A stretch of 64,000 nt of DNA from contig NZ_AZRL01000022.1 in assembly GCF_002895525.1 (NCBI RefSeq), positions 1 to 64,000 on the forward strand, read 5' to 3'. The translations under genes and the position numbers were made by a program. The stretch is from Petrotoga olearia DSM 13574 (lineage in GTDB: Bacteria > Thermotogota > Thermotogae > Petrotogales > Petrotogaceae). This document shows, piece by piece, positions 37,981 through 49,350 of the stretch; within the stretch, counting starts at the first letter, position 1, and each line of letters starts with the position of its first letter. The notes under the pieces are model-generated. The model saw only the letters and a program-made list of their open reading frames with translations. It had not been told where the DNA came from and made no database searches.

Positions 37981-38814
37981 TTAGCTACGTCCCCCATCTA
38001 TGATGAGATCCGCAAGTTGTCCTAAATCGTCAACTACAAGATCCGGTTTTATTGCAGAATCTTTTAAGTCTTCCAATTTTGCTTCCCCAGTTAATACCAA
38101 TGTAGATAATGTACCAGCGTTTATTCCGATTAATATATCGGTATACAACCTGTCTCCAACTATACAAGTTTTTTCTGGAGGAACTTGATAATCTTTCATT
38201 ATCATTTCTAAGATCTTGGGATCTGGTTTCCCGAAGACGATATCAGGTTCTTTATTGCATGCTTTAGATACTACACTTGCAATAGCAGCAGTATCTGGGA
38301 TTGGTCCTTCTTCGGTTGGGCAATTCAAATCTGGATTGGTAACAAAAAAGAAAGCTCCTTTAGATACAAATATGGAGGCTTTTGCCAACTTATCATAGGT
38401 TAAGCTTTTATCGAAGGTAACTACCACCATATCAGGGGAATCCGTAACAATTTCATGGCCAACCCTTTCATACTCGTTTATCATCGAAGGAGTAGCCACC
38501 AAAAAAATCCTTTTTGTCCCAAACTTATCTTTTATATATTCTGCAGCAGCTATGCCTGCGGTGTAGATTTCGTTTTCTTTTATTGGATAGTTTAAAGCGT
38601 CAAACTCTTGTAGGTACTCTTTCTTTGATTTGTTTGAATTGTTGGTTAAAAAGACAAGCTTTTTATTTTGTCTCTTCAAAAGGTTAGAGAATTTTAATGC
38701 ACCGTTAACTAACTTTTGGCTGACATAAAAAGTGCCGTCTATATCTAAAACGAAGAGTTCTATTTGTTTTAATTTTTCGATTGTTTTTATATCGTTTATC
38801 AGAGTAAAAACCAC
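37981..38814 (-). CDS. HAD-superfamily phosphatase (NagD-like)
   Basis: 277 residues. Motif I VLDIDGTFYVS, motif II FLTNNSNKSK, cap domain in the middle, motif III GKPDPKILEMI and motif IV VGDRLYTDILIG. Relatives dephosphorylate small phosphate esters such as p-nitrophenyl phosphate, phosphoglycolate or nucleotides, so the substrate is open. The start is uncertain: GTG 38814 overlaps the only GGTGG site, and no nearby ATG exists, so a later non-standard codon is possible. Flanked by two identical repeat copies. Confidence 0.85.
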   Translation of the reverse strand: MVFTLINDIKTIEKLKQIELFVLDIDGTFYVSQKLVNGALKFSNLLKRQNKKLVFLTNNSNKSKKEYLQEFDALNYPIKENEIYTAGIAAAEYIKDKFGTKRIFLVATPSMINEYERVGHEIVTDSPDMVVVTFDKSLTYDKLAKASIFVSKGAFFFVTNPDLNCPTEEGPIPDTAAIASVVSKACNKEPDIVFGKPDPKILEMIMKDYQVPPEKTCIVGDRLYTDILIGINAGTLSTLVLTGEAKLEDLKDSAIKPDLVVDDLGQLADLIIDGGRS

Positions 38815-38917
38815 CTTTTTTAAAATTTAATTGCGTGTCTTGTAACCTTTTTAAAAGCAGAACTTTTTGAGAGTTAATTGCTTAATGATTTTTACATAAG
38901 CTGCGCTTAGCCTTTAT

Positions 38918-39052
38918 TAGCGCCCATTCGCCCGTGCGTTAAGGGGCAAACCCCTTAAGAACCCCAAGTTCAAAATCGAAGTTTATTTTAAAAAATCTTT
39001 TTGCACAACCCAGCAAAACCATCCGCACCCATCTATGGAAAGAGGAGAGGAG
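38918..39052 (+). repeat. Dispersed repeat, copy 2 next to the HAD gene
   Basis: Same structure as the copy at 37798; the 109 bp at 38927-39035 match it perfectly and in the same orientation, 1121 bp apart. The rest of 38815-39204 is AT-rich without a gene. Confidence 0.85.
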
Positions 39053-39204
39053 TTTGTCCCGCAGGCCGGTTTATACATTTAATTATATCAAAAAATTAAC
39101 AGTTTATTGATTTTTTTCATTTCAAACGACAGCTAAGAATAAAATATGTTATAATAAATCGAGCAAAAAGTGTGAAAATTCTTTTAAATTGTGAGGTGAA
39201 AATA

Positions 39205-40101
39205 ATGCAAATAAACGTTTCTAATAGTGGTTTGTACTTATCAAAAATAGTACAAGGAATGATGAGACTTAGAGACTGGAATCTTTCCACAAAAGAAACA
39301 GAAGAATTTATTTTGAAAGCGATAGACTTAGGAGTAACTACTTTTGATCATGCTGATATTTATGGAAATTATACTTGTGAAAGCTTATTTGGAGGAGCCT
39401 TAAAATTAAATCCTTCTATTAGAGATAAGATTCAGATTGTAACCAAGTGTGGTATAGTTCTTCCCAACAAAGAAACAAAAAGAATACATTATTACGATAC
39501 CAGCAAAGACCATATACTGAAATCTGTAGATAATTCCCTTCGCAATCTTCATACCGACTATATCGATTTACTCCTGATACATCGCCCAGATCCCTTCATG
39601 AACCCAGAAGAAATTGCAGAAGCCTTCCTAGAGTTACACAAATCTGGTAAAGTTCGTTTCTTCGGAGTTTCTAATTTCACCATTGATCAATTCAAAACTT
39701 TGCAATCCAAATTTAGCCTTCCTTTGGTAACCAATCAAATAGAAATATCCCCTTCCAACTTAGAACATTTTGAAAACGATAATATTTATTTTTTGTTAGG
39801 AAAAAACATTAATCCAATGGCTTGGTCTCCTCTGGCTGGCGGGAAGTTATTCGATGCCTCAAACGACAAGTCGGTAAGAATATTGACAACGTTGAAAGAA
39901 GTCGCCAAAGAACTCGGTATTGATTCCATCGATACTGTTGTCTACGCTTGGCTTTTAAACCACCCTGTCGGAGTAATCCCTATTTCAGGAAGCGGTAAAT
40001 TAGAAAGGCTTAAGAATGCTGTTGCTGCTTTGAACATAAAAATGACGAGAGAGCAGTGGTTTAAAATCTATGAAGCTGCCCTTGGCCATGATGTACCGTA
40101 A
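39205..40101 (+). CDS. Aldo/keto reductase
   Basis: 298 residues of the NADPH-dependent (beta/alpha)8 family, YdhF-like. Seen: TTFDHADIYGNYTCE with the catalytic Asp and Tyr, IQIVTKCGI with the Lys, LLLIHRPDPFM with the His, FFGVSNF and the cofactor region VIPISGSGKLERLKNAV. The start is ATG 39205, 6 nt behind GAGGTG; the GTG at 39172 precedes that site. First gene of a plus-strand run with fruK-like, upp and murJ. Substrate unknown. Confidence 0.9.
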   Translation: MQINVSNSGLYLSKIVQGMMRLRDWNLSTKETEEFILKAIDLGVTTFDHADIYGNYTCESLFGGALKLNPSIRDKIQIVTKCGIVLPNKETKRIHYYDTSKDHILKSVDNSLRNLHTDYIDLLLIHRPDPFMNPEEIAEAFLELHKSGKVRFFGVSNFTIDQFKTLQSKFSLPLVTNQIEISPSNLEHFENDNIYFLLGKNINPMAWSPLAGGKLFDASNDKSVRILTTLKEVAKELGIDSIDTVVYAWLLNHPVGVIPISGSGKLERLKNAVAALNIKMTREQWFKIYEAALGHDVP

Positions 40102-40119
40102 AGGAGATGATGCTTTCAT

Positions 40120-41713
<1,594 letters not shown>

Positions 41714-41733
41714 AGAATATCGGGGGCATTTGG

Positions 41734-43218
41734 ATGTCGAAATTGTTGCAGCATACATTTCTTTTCTCGTTGGCAACTCTTATAAGTAGATTATTAGGCC
41801 TTTTACGGGATGCTACCTTTGCTCATTATTTCGGAATTAGTGCTGAGTACGATGCATATTTAATAGCAATTATTCTTCCTTTTTTTCTTCGGAAAATCTT
41901 CGCTGATGGAGCTCTCTCCTCAGCTTTTATTCCTTTATTTACAAGAAAACAAGGAAAAGATTCTCAGGTGTTTCTCAGCACCACAATATGGTTTGTATTA
42001 ATAACGACTGTTTTATTATATATACCTGTGTATCTTTTTTCGGACCAAATAGTTTTAGTCTTGGGAACCGGTTTATCTGAATCAACAATGGAATTAACCT
42101 CTTATTTGTTGAAAATTACATATCCTTTTATAATTTTTATCTCCTTGTGGGCAGTAGCTACAGGTGTTTTAAATAGTAACGATATTTATTTTGGACCTGC
42201 ATTCGCTCCTGCTTTATCTAACATTTGCAGCATAGTTTTTATCCTTTTATCTTCTTACTTTTTCCCAAGAATATTAGGTCCCACAATAGGATTCACAGTG
42301 GGAGGAGTTTTACAGTTTGTGTTTGTTTATTATATCTTGAGAAGAAACCATTTCCGATTGACACTTGACTTTAATTTTAAAGATTTGAAAAGTATCATGA
42401 ATTTGTTTGGTCCTGCCTTATTAGGAGTGGCTGTGGCTTCCTTGAATACATTAGTTGATACCAATATCGCAACATGGACCGGTACGGGTGGTGTTTCGAC
42501 CATTCAATACGCCCTAAGAATTTATCAGCTTCCATTGAGCATATTCGCTATCAGTGTTGCAAACGCCCTTTTACCCAAATTATCATATTCTTCAAGTATA
42601 AAAGATGAAATAGAATACAAGAAAAATTTAAAAGATAGTATAGAACTAACTTTATTCTTGGCAATTCCTTCGATGTTTGGTTTAATATTTTTGAACAAAG
42701 AGATCGTCGCTTTGATATATCAACATGGTAGTTTTACCTTTGAAGATACGTTGATAACAGCAAAAACCTTGTTATATTATTCTCTGGGGCTTCCTTTTTA
42801 TTCTTTACATACTATCTTTATTAGAACTTACCACGCTAAATTAAATACAAAGTACCCTTCTTTAGTGGCAACTGTAATGCTTTTAGTGAACGCAACTCTC
42901 GATGTATTGTTGGCTTTCAAATATGGTGTGGTAGGTATTGCATTAGCAACCTCTATTTCCGGTATTGTTGGCATGTTTATGACAGGTTTCAACATTTTTA
43001 AAGGTTTGAATCGAAAAGATTGGATAGAAATATCTAAAATTTTCATTGCAAGCACCATAATGTCTATATTTATTGTGGTTTGTAAAGGATTTTTTGATTC
43101 TAGACTGCTAGTTGTTTTTCTGATTGCTCTTAGTGTCCTCGTTTATTTCTTATCAGCGTACCTTATTGGTTCAAAAAAGTTAAAATTGGCTATAAATCTT
43201 TTCTTTAAAAGAAAATAG
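41734..43218 (+). CDS. murJ: Lipid II flippase
   Basis: 494 residues with about 14 membrane segments; the MOP-superfamily flippase moves lipid II across the membrane for peptidoglycan synthesis. The N-terminal signature is complete (LISRLLGLLRDATFAHYFG, then IFADGALSSAFIPLF), and RIYQLPLSIFAISVANALLP follows the middle. Follows upp by 20 nt. It converges with oppF with a 3-nt gap and no visible terminator. Confidence 0.92.
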   Translation: MSKLLQHTFLFSLATLISRLLGLLRDATFAHYFGISAEYDAYLIAIILPFFLRKIFADGALSSAFIPLFTRKQGKDSQVFLSTTIWFVLITTVLLYIPVYLFSDQIVLVLGTGLSESTMELTSYLLKITYPFIIFISLWAVATGVLNSNDIYFGPAFAPALSNICSIVFILLSSYFFPRILGPTIGFTVGGVLQFVFVYYILRRNHFRLTLDFNFKDLKSIMNLFGPALLGVAVASLNTLVDTNIATWTGTGGVSTIQYALRIYQLPLSIFAISVANALLPKLSYSSSIKDEIEYKKNLKDSIELTLFLAIPSMFGLIFLNKEIVALIYQHGSFTFEDTLITAKTLLYYSLGLPFYSLHTIFIRTYHAKLNTKYPSLVATVMLLVNATLDVLLAFKYGVVGIALATSISGIVGMFMTGFNIFKGLNRKDWIEISKIFIASTIMSIFIVVCKGFFDSRLLVVFLIALSVLVYFLSAYLIGSKKLKLAINLFFKRK

Positions 43219-43221
43219 ACG

Positions 43222-44235
43222 CTAAACGATACTCTTTTCGTATTCTGAATCATACAGATGACACGCAACTTGTTGATTTTCTACATTTTTCAAAGTGGGT
43301 TCTTTAATTTTACAAATTTCTTTTACATAGGGACATCTAGGATGAAACCTGCAACCTGTCGGAATGTTAACCGCATTTGGAACCTCTCCTTGAGGTATTA
43401 TTCTTTTTTTCTTACTCTTTGGATCGGGTTCAGGAACCGCTGATATTAGAGCCTGAGTGTATGGATGTTTTGGCTTTGTATATATTTGCTCAAAATTTCC
43501 AACTTCTACAATTTTGCCCAAGTACATTACTGCAATCCTGTCACAAATATATTTGGTTGTAGCTAAATCGTGTGTGATGAAAAGATAAGTCAAATCAAAA
43601 TCGTTTTTTAAGTTGATCATTAGTTGCAACAGTTGGGATCTAACAGAAACATCTAGCATCGCAACCGCTTCATCTGCCACAACAAAGATAGGTTTTAAGA
43701 TTAAAGCCCTTGCTATTACAACCCTCTGTCTTTGGCCACCGGATAAATCACGAGGATATCTATAATAATACTCATTCGCAGGGGATAACTGTACCCTTTC
43801 CAACATTTCCATAACAAGCTTCTGCCTTTCATAACGGTTCTTCCCGATATTGTGTATTTGTAGAGGATGCATCACAGCTTCACCGATCCTCATATGAGGA
43901 TTCAAGGCTGCAAGTGGATCTTGAAAGATTATTTGAATCTCTTTTCTTATGTGTTTTAATTCCTTTTTCGTTAAGGTACTGATGTCTTTTTCTTTGAATA
44001 AAATTTTCCCTTCAGTAGGATCTTCTAATCTTGTAATTAACCTACCTGTTGTGGTTTTCCCACTTCCTGATTCACCAACTAAACCAAGAGTTTCACCTTT
44101 TTTTACTTCAAAATTGACCTCATCTACTGCCTTTACATATTGAGGAGGGGTCCTAGTCAAAACTTCACCCACTGTTCTTTTTAAAGGGAAATATTTTTTT
44201 AATCCTTCAACTTTTAAAATTGTATTTTCAGTCAT
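43222..44235 (-). CDS. oppF: Oligopeptide ABC transporter ATP-binding protein
   Basis: 337 residues. Walker A GLVGESGSGKTTTGRL, Q-loop IFQDPLAALNP, signature LSGGQRQRVVIARAL, Walker B region VVADEAVAMLD and the switch His in FITHDLA. The C-terminal oligopeptide-type extension has CRFHPRCPYVKEIC. The start is ATG 44235, behind GTAGGTGG, overlapping the end of oppD by 8 nt. Last gene of the opp operon. Substrate specificity (peptide or oligosaccharide) lies with the binding protein. Confidence 0.93.
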   Translation of the reverse strand: MTENTILKVEGLKKYFPLKRTVGEVLTRTPPQYVKAVDEVNFEVKKGETLGLVGESGSGKTTTGRLITRLEDPTEGKILFKEKDISTLTKKELKHIRKEIQIIFQDPLAALNPHMRIGEAVMHPLQIHNIGKNRYERQKLVMEMLERVQLSPANEYYYRYPRDLSGGQRQRVVIARALILKPIFVVADEAVAMLDVSVRSQLLQLMINLKNDFDLTYLFITHDLATTKYICDRIAVMYLGKIVEVGNFEQIYTKPKHPYTQALISAVPEPDPKSKKKRIIPQGEVPNAVNIPTGCRFHPRCPYVKEICKIKEPTLKNVENQQVACHLYDSEYEKSIV

Positions 44236-45217
44236 TAATACCACCTACATTTACGTGATTTAAATATTGAGAATTTTCATACAGCCAGCATTTAACTTCT
44301 GACCCTTCAATTAAAAAACTTTTAGGCTCTTGTTCGTGACAGATGTCCATTGCGTATTCACACCGTGGTGCGAATCGACATCCTTTCGGAGGTTTACCTA
44401 AATCTGGAGGACTTCCGGGGATGTATTTTAAATCTTTGTCGTTGATATCTGTATTTGGAATTGAATCTAAAAGTGCTTTTGTATAAGGGTGCTTGGGATT
44501 GTAATAAATATTTTCCTTTGAAGATATTTCCACCAAATGACCGGCATACATGACTCCAATCTTATCTGCAAGTTGGGCAACTACACCTAAATCATGTGTT
44601 ATAAGCAACATGGACATTTGATATTCGTCCCTTAATTTATTCATCAACTCTATAATCTGAGCTTGAACTATTACATCCAATGAAGTTGTTGGCTCATCGG
44701 AAATAACAAAAGACGGTTTTAAAACCAATCCTAAGGCGATCATTACCCTTTGTCTCATTCCGCCACTGAATTGAAATGTGTACTGATTCATTCTGCTAGG
44801 GTCTATTCCCACATCTTTTAAGACACTACCCCCCATTTCTATGGCTTTTTCTTTAGATATATCGGGAAAATGAGATCTCACAATTTCAACAAAAAGATCT
44901 TTTACTTTCATAATTGGGTTCAAGGAAGTCATTGGGTCTTGAAAGATCATGGTAATATCTCTACCTCGGATTTCTCGCATTTGTTTTTCGTTCATTTTAG
45001 TTATATTTTGACCATTTAATATAATTTCTCCATACAATTGTGCATTTAACGGTAATATTTTCATTATAGCTTGTCCCAACGTAGATTTTCCACAGCCTGA
45101 TTCTCCCACTAACCCCAATGTTTCTCCGTCTTTTACATTAAAACTAACATCGTCAACTGCTTTTATAATGCCATCTTCACTTCTATAATAAACTTTCAGA
45201 TTTTTTACTTCAAGCAC
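44228..45217 (-). CDS. oppD: Oligopeptide ABC transporter ATP-binding protein
   Basis: 329 residues. Walker A LVGESGCGKSTLGQA, FQDPMTSLNPIMKV, signature FSGGMRQRVMIALGL, Walker B FVISDEPTTSLDV and LLITHDLGVV. The C-terminal Cys-rich CRFAPRCEYAMDIC is typical of the OppD/DppD group. GTG start behind AAGGT. It pairs with OppF as the ATPase heterodimer. Confidence 0.93.
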   Translation of the reverse strand: MLEVKNLKVYYRSEDGIIKAVDDVSFNVKDGETLGLVGESGCGKSTLGQAIMKILPLNAQLYGEIILNGQNITKMNEKQMREIRGRDITMIFQDPMTSLNPIMKVKDLFVEIVRSHFPDISKEKAIEMGGSVLKDVGIDPSRMNQYTFQFSGGMRQRVMIALGLVLKPSFVISDEPTTSLDVIVQAQIIELMNKLRDEYQMSMLLITHDLGVVAQLADKIGVMYAGHLVEISSKENIYYNPKHPYTKALLDSIPNTDINDKDLKYIPGSPPDLGKPPKGCRFAPRCEYAMDICHEQEPKSFLIEGSEVKCWLYENSQYLNHVNVGGIND

Positions 45218-45222
45218 GCTTA

Positions 45223-46098
45223 CTACCTTCTTTCTCTAATTGTCGGATTTAGCATTTCATTCAAACCCTCACTGAACATGGAAAATCCTAGTGTAACAGT
45301 CATTATGGCAACACCTGGAAAGGTCAAAGCCCACCAAGCACCACTTAAAATAAATCTTTGACCGTTGCTCAAATCAAAACCCCAATCGGGAGTTGGGGGA
45401 GCTATTCCTAATCCCAAAAAGCTCAATCCAGCTTCTGTCATTATGGCGTCTGCCAGGTTCATTGAAAGCACAACCACAACTGATGGTAGTACATTTGGAA
45501 GTATATATCTTCCCAAAATAGATAAGTTAGAAGCCCCTATAGCCCTGGCTCCATCAACATAAAGTTCGTTCTTTACTGAAGATACTTGATTTCTAATGAC
45601 TCTGAAGTATGTAGGTATGTAAACAACTGCTATAGAAATAGCGATATTCATGATACCAGGTCCTAAAAATGCAGCTATCGCTATGGCTAGAATTAAACCC
45701 GGAAAGGAATATATAGCATCCATAATAATGGTCATTATTCTGTCGAATATTCCTCCTACGAATCCCGATAATAAACCTAACGGTATACCAACAGCCGAGG
45801 CTATTGCTACGGAAACAAAAGCAATTGTTAAGGCAATTCTGGCTCCATAAACAACCCTACTAAATACGTCCCTACCAAGGTTGTCTGTTCCAAACCAGAA
45901 TTCACTACTCGGAGGGGTTAAAGATCTTCCAACTCTTTCTGTAGGGTCGTAAGGAGCTATTTGAGGAGAAAAAAAAGCCAAAAAAATGTAAAAAATCAAA
46001 ATAACCATACCTATGAAGGTAAGCCAAGCATTTGAACCTCTAAAGAATCTGGAGAAGCTCTTTCCAATCTTCGATGAAACGAATTTACGTTCTTCCAA
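45223..46098 (-). CDS. oppC: Oligopeptide ABC transporter permease
   Basis: 291 residues with six membrane segments. FGTDNLGRDVFSRVVYGAR is the OppC/DppC signature, and the EAA loop is DGARAIGASNLSILGRYILP. The start is TTG 46098 behind GAGGG. It forms the pore with OppB. Confidence 0.93.
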   Translation of the reverse strand: MEERKFVSSKIGKSFSRFFRGSNAWLTFIGMVILIFYIFLAFFSPQIAPYDPTERVGRSLTPPSSEFWFGTDNLGRDVFSRVVYGARIALTIAFVSVAIASAVGIPLGLLSGFVGGIFDRIMTIIMDAIYSFPGLILAIAIAAFLGPGIMNIAISIAVVYIPTYFRVIRNQVSSVKNELYVDGARAIGASNLSILGRYILPNVLPSVVVVLSMNLADAIMTEAGLSFLGLGIAPPTPDWGFDLSNGQRFILSGAWWALTFPGVAIMTVTLGFSMFSEGLNEMLNPTIRERR

Positions 46099-46111
46099 TT
46101 TTATACCCTCC

Positions 46112-47119
46112 TCAGTACCTTACCCTTGGGTCTATTAAAGCGTTGATAATTTCTACTATAATGTTAATTATTATTACAAAAATGGCAAAAAAGACTATAG
46201 TTCCTTGAATAGCGGGAAAATCTCTGTATCTGATTTTCATAATGAGATAACTTCCGATTCCAGGCCAAGAAAAAGTGGTTTCAGTTAAAACAGCACCAGC
46301 CATCAATAGTGCAAGCTGTAATCCCATTACCGTTAAAATAGGAACCAAAGCATTTCTTAAAGCATGTCGGTACAGTATTCTACCTTCAGGTATCCCCCTT
46401 GCTTTAGCAGATTTTACATAATCAGAGGTTAACGTTAAAATTGTATTATTTCTAACCATTCTTAAAAAAATACTTGAGATAACCAGCCCAAGGGTAATAC
46501 CGGGCAGCAACAAATGTTTTAAGACATCCCAAAAAGCTGTCCAATTCCACCTGAAGAGAGAATCCAATAAAAACAAACCTGTAATTTGTTCAAATTGGAC
46601 TGTCGCGCCGATCCTTCCAGCAATTGGTAACCATTTTAACTGCATTCCAAAAATGAATTGCATCATCAGACCAAACCAAAATACAGGTACAGCGTACATG
46701 AGCATCGAAAACCCTCTGGCAATTATATCTACGGGTTTGTCTCTTTTTTGCGCTGCTTTCGAACCCCAAAAGATCCCTATAACCACAGCTACAATGAATG
46801 CAAAAATCGTTAATTCAAGTGTTGCGGGAAATCTTTCTAATATCTCATCAAGTACGGGCCTTCCCGTCATTGTTGAAGTTCCCAAGTCACCTTTGAATAG
46901 TCCCCCTACATATTTAAAAAATTGAACCAATATGGGATCGTTAAGTCCCAATTCTGCTCTTCTGGCTTCAATAACCTCTTGAGAGGCTCTCCCACCTAGC
47001 ATTGCTGCAACAGGATCTCCGGGAATTATCCTAATAACGAAAAATATAACCACTAAGAGAACAAAAAGCATGGGAATAGCCAACAATATCCTCACAATAA
47101 TATAATTTCTCAGAGACAC
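46112..47119 (-). CDS. oppB: Oligopeptide ABC transporter permease
   Basis: 335 residues with six membrane segments. FFVIRIIPGDPVAAMLGG near the N-terminus and the EAA loop KSAKARGIPEGRILYRHALRNA are typical of OppB/DppB. The start is GTG 47119. It is 13 nt before oppC and 110 nt behind oppA, from which it is separated by a stable stem-loop. Confidence 0.93.
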   Translation of the reverse strand: MSLRNYIIVRILLAIPMLFVLLVVIFFVIRIIPGDPVAAMLGGRASQEVIEARRAELGLNDPILVQFFKYVGGLFKGDLGTSTMTGRPVLDEILERFPATLELTIFAFIVAVVIGIFWGSKAAQKRDKPVDIIARGFSMLMYAVPVFWFGLMMQFIFGMQLKWLPIAGRIGATVQFEQITGLFLLDSLFRWNWTAFWDVLKHLLLPGITLGLVISSIFLRMVRNNTILTLTSDYVKSAKARGIPEGRILYRHALRNALVPILTVMGLQLALLMAGAVLTETTFSWPGIGSYLIMKIRYRDFPAIQGTIVFFAIFVIIINIIVEIINALIDPRVRY

Positions 47120-47156
47120 TTAGATCACCCTTCTTTTCTGAGGTTGGTTTTCTTAA

Positions 47157-47190
47157 AATTGCCCCGATTATTAAATAAATCGGGGCAATT
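47157..47190 (-). terminator. Stem-loop between oppA and oppB
   Basis: Perfect 13-bp stem AATTGCCCCGATT/AATCGGGGCAATT with an 8-nt loop, followed on the minus strand by only a short T tract (TTTTAAG). It is likely a partial terminator or a 3' stabiliser that keeps binding-protein mRNA in excess over the membrane genes. Confidence 0.65.
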
Positions 47191-47229
47191 GTCTTAGTTA
47201 CAAACATTCAAAAGATATTTAAAGAAAAA

Positions 47230-48735
47230 TTATTCCTTGTAGAGTAAATAATATCGAAAAATCTGGGAAGGTTCTAATAAAATCCCTTTGATGTTATTTT
47301 GGGCAGCTACCGTTTCTACACCTTGCCAAAGTGTAACGTAAGGAGCGTTGAAAGCAAGATCTTGTTGTACCAATTTGTACAACTGAGTTCTAACGTCCTG
47401 CTCAGTCGCTACTCTTGCCGCTCTCATGACACTTTCAGTTACTGGGTTGACATAAAAACTGCCCATCGACCTAGCACCACTTTCACTTAAGAACGGCCAG
47501 AGGTAATCATCAGGATCTATGTAATCAGGATACCAACCTAATAAGAACATACCCATGGTTCCGTTTAAGAAATAATCAACGTAGGTTGCCCATTCTGCGT
47601 ATTCTAAGTTGATACCGATAATTCCTGTTTTTTCCAAGGATTCCATTAAAACTTGGGCTACATCTGCTTCTGTTGTTCCATAATGAGTAGGACTGTACCA
47701 AAGATCAACAACTAGTTTGTTTTTTTCGTCGTAACCGGCTTGATACAAAAGTTGTTTTGCAGCCTCAAGAGTCCCTTCTTGGAAGACATCTTCGTGACTC
47801 CACATTCCCATTGGTACAAGTGAGTATAGTGGTGATGCCATATTCAAAAATACATCTTCAACGATTACATCTCTTTCAATAGCCAAGGAGATCGCTTGTC
47901 TTACTAATGGATCGTCGAAAGGTTCTTTTTGTGCATTGAATACTAACATTCTGATTTGTGGACTTTCTCCTTGAATAACTTGGATATTTCGAGAATTTTT
48001 TAAATCTTGTATATCCCTTGGATCTAAATGTCTGAATGCAATGTCTATTTCACCGGTTTCCAAAGCCAATCTTAATGTTGCGGCGTTTTCATAGAATAAA
48101 ATGATGATCCTATCTGTTTTTGGTTTTTCCCCAAAATATTTCTCATTTGCTTGTAATGTAATTCTGACGTCTCTTATCCATTCAGTAACTTTGTATGGGC
48201 CAGAAGCAGATGGTGCTCCATCATAAAAACGATCTGCGGGGAATACCTTTGGATTAACTGGCCATCCAACGGTATAACCTAATACTGAAACAAAAGCTGA
48301 AAACGGATACTGAAGAGTTACTTTGAAGGTATAATCATCAACTACTTCAGTTGTTTCAACTATATCTGAGAGTAAGAACGCAGGATCTCCTCCAAGTTTT
48401 ATCACCCTATCGAAAGAGAATTTAAAAACGGATGCATCTATAGGGGTACCATCTTCGAAAACAACACCTTTTCGAACGTGGAAAATATACTCTAATCCAT
48501 CTTCAGATACTTCCCAATTTTCGAATAAATTTGGTACAATTTCCGTAGAATTAACCTTGTAATCTACTGGTCCAGCTAAAACATTTTGTAAAATGTTGCT
48601 AGAAAAGTAATCATAACACAAAGCTGGATCTAAAGTTCTAATCTTGTCTGTTGTCCCAACAACAATGGTAGATTGTGCCCAAACACCTACAAATAAAACC
48701 AACACAACAAATAAACTTACCATATACCTTTTCAT
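47230..48735 (-). CDS. oppA: Oligopeptide-type substrate-binding protein
   Basis: 501 residues, family 5 extracellular solute-binding protein. Signal peptide MKRYMVSLFVVLVLFVGVWAQ without a lipobox Cys, so probably a free periplasmic protein. Seen: TLDPALCYDYFSSNILQNV, the signature LTVHVRKG-like YIFHVRKGVVFEDGTPI, LVFNAQKEPFDDPLVRQAIS and the conserved WYPDYIDPDDYL. The binding preference cannot be told from sequence. First gene of the operon, with a strong promoter at 48936-48964. Confidence 0.92.
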   Translation of the reverse strand: MKRYMVSLFVVLVLFVGVWAQSTIVVGTTDKIRTLDPALCYDYFSSNILQNVLAGPVDYKVNSTEIVPNLFENWEVSEDGLEYIFHVRKGVVFEDGTPIDASVFKFSFDRVIKLGGDPAFLLSDIVETTEVVDDYTFKVTLQYPFSAFVSVLGYTVGWPVNPKVFPADRFYDGAPSASGPYKVTEWIRDVRITLQANEKYFGEKPKTDRIIILFYENAATLRLALETGEIDIAFRHLDPRDIQDLKNSRNIQVIQGESPQIRMLVFNAQKEPFDDPLVRQAISLAIERDVIVEDVFLNMASPLYSLVPMGMWSHEDVFQEGTLEAAKQLLYQAGYDEKNKLVVDLWYSPTHYGTTEADVAQVLMESLEKTGIIGINLEYAEWATYVDYFLNGTMGMFLLGWYPDYIDPDDYLWPFLSESGARSMGSFYVNPVTESVMRAARVATEQDVRTQLYKLVQQDLAFNAPYVTLWQGVETVAAQNNIKGILLEPSQIFRYYLLYKE

Positions 48736-48922
48736 AAAATCCCTCCTCGCTAAATGTGCTGATGTAAAACTTACATCTTCGTACTAATAAAATACTTTAT
48801 AACGAATACTTAATTAAAACCACATTAGATTTTACAGAAAATTGAAAAAAATTTCATAGATGTTCTTATATTGACAAAATTTTCAAAGATAAAGTCTTAT
48901 TTGGTAATTTAATTTAAATCAA

Positions 48923-48964
48923 ATTAATTGTCTATATTATACAATTAATATATTTAAGAGTCAA
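48923..48964 (-). promoter_or_regulatory. oppA promoter with overlapping inverted repeat
   Basis: On the minus strand a -35 TTGACT (48959-48964), 17-bp spacer and -10 TATAAT (48936-48941). A perfect inverted repeat ATTAATTGT-N9-ACAATTAAT (48923-48949) covers the -10 box, as expected for a repressor site. Confidence 0.65.
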
Positions 48965-49350
48965 GTAACAATAAAAAATCAGTACTTAGAAGATTAGAGC
49001 CAAAAGATATCGGATGATTGGATTTAAATGTTGTGTGCTTTCAAGTTCTCAAGAGATGTGTTTTTTAAATAAAGTTTTCTTAAATTAACATAATATATAT
49101 TAACATTTCTTATTACTCTAAAATTAATACGTTTGTATATTATACATTTCTATTTTTTACAACAAAGATTTAACAATTTTAATTCCTCAATTTGGTTCTT
49201 AAATCACTTTAAAATGAGGGATCTAAAAAAGATAAGTTCTATATCAAGCATAAATAGCGTTTAATCAGATTTTTAATCAAAAATTTTCTTGATTAAGTTG
49301 CCCCCTTATGATAAAGTATATAGTGGGTTTTATTCCAAGGGGTGAAAATA
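48965..49350. other. AT-rich region upstream of dnaA
   Basis: About 390 nt without a gene. I see AATCAA/TTGATT around 49278-49296 and a possible weak promoter before dnaA, but no TTATCCACA-type DnaA boxes. An origin cannot be claimed. Confidence 0.4.

Noticed and set aside
48736-49350. Replication origin upstream of dnaA
   Set aside because: AT-rich and next to dnaA, but I found no repeated DnaA-box-like sequence and no dnaN neighbour.
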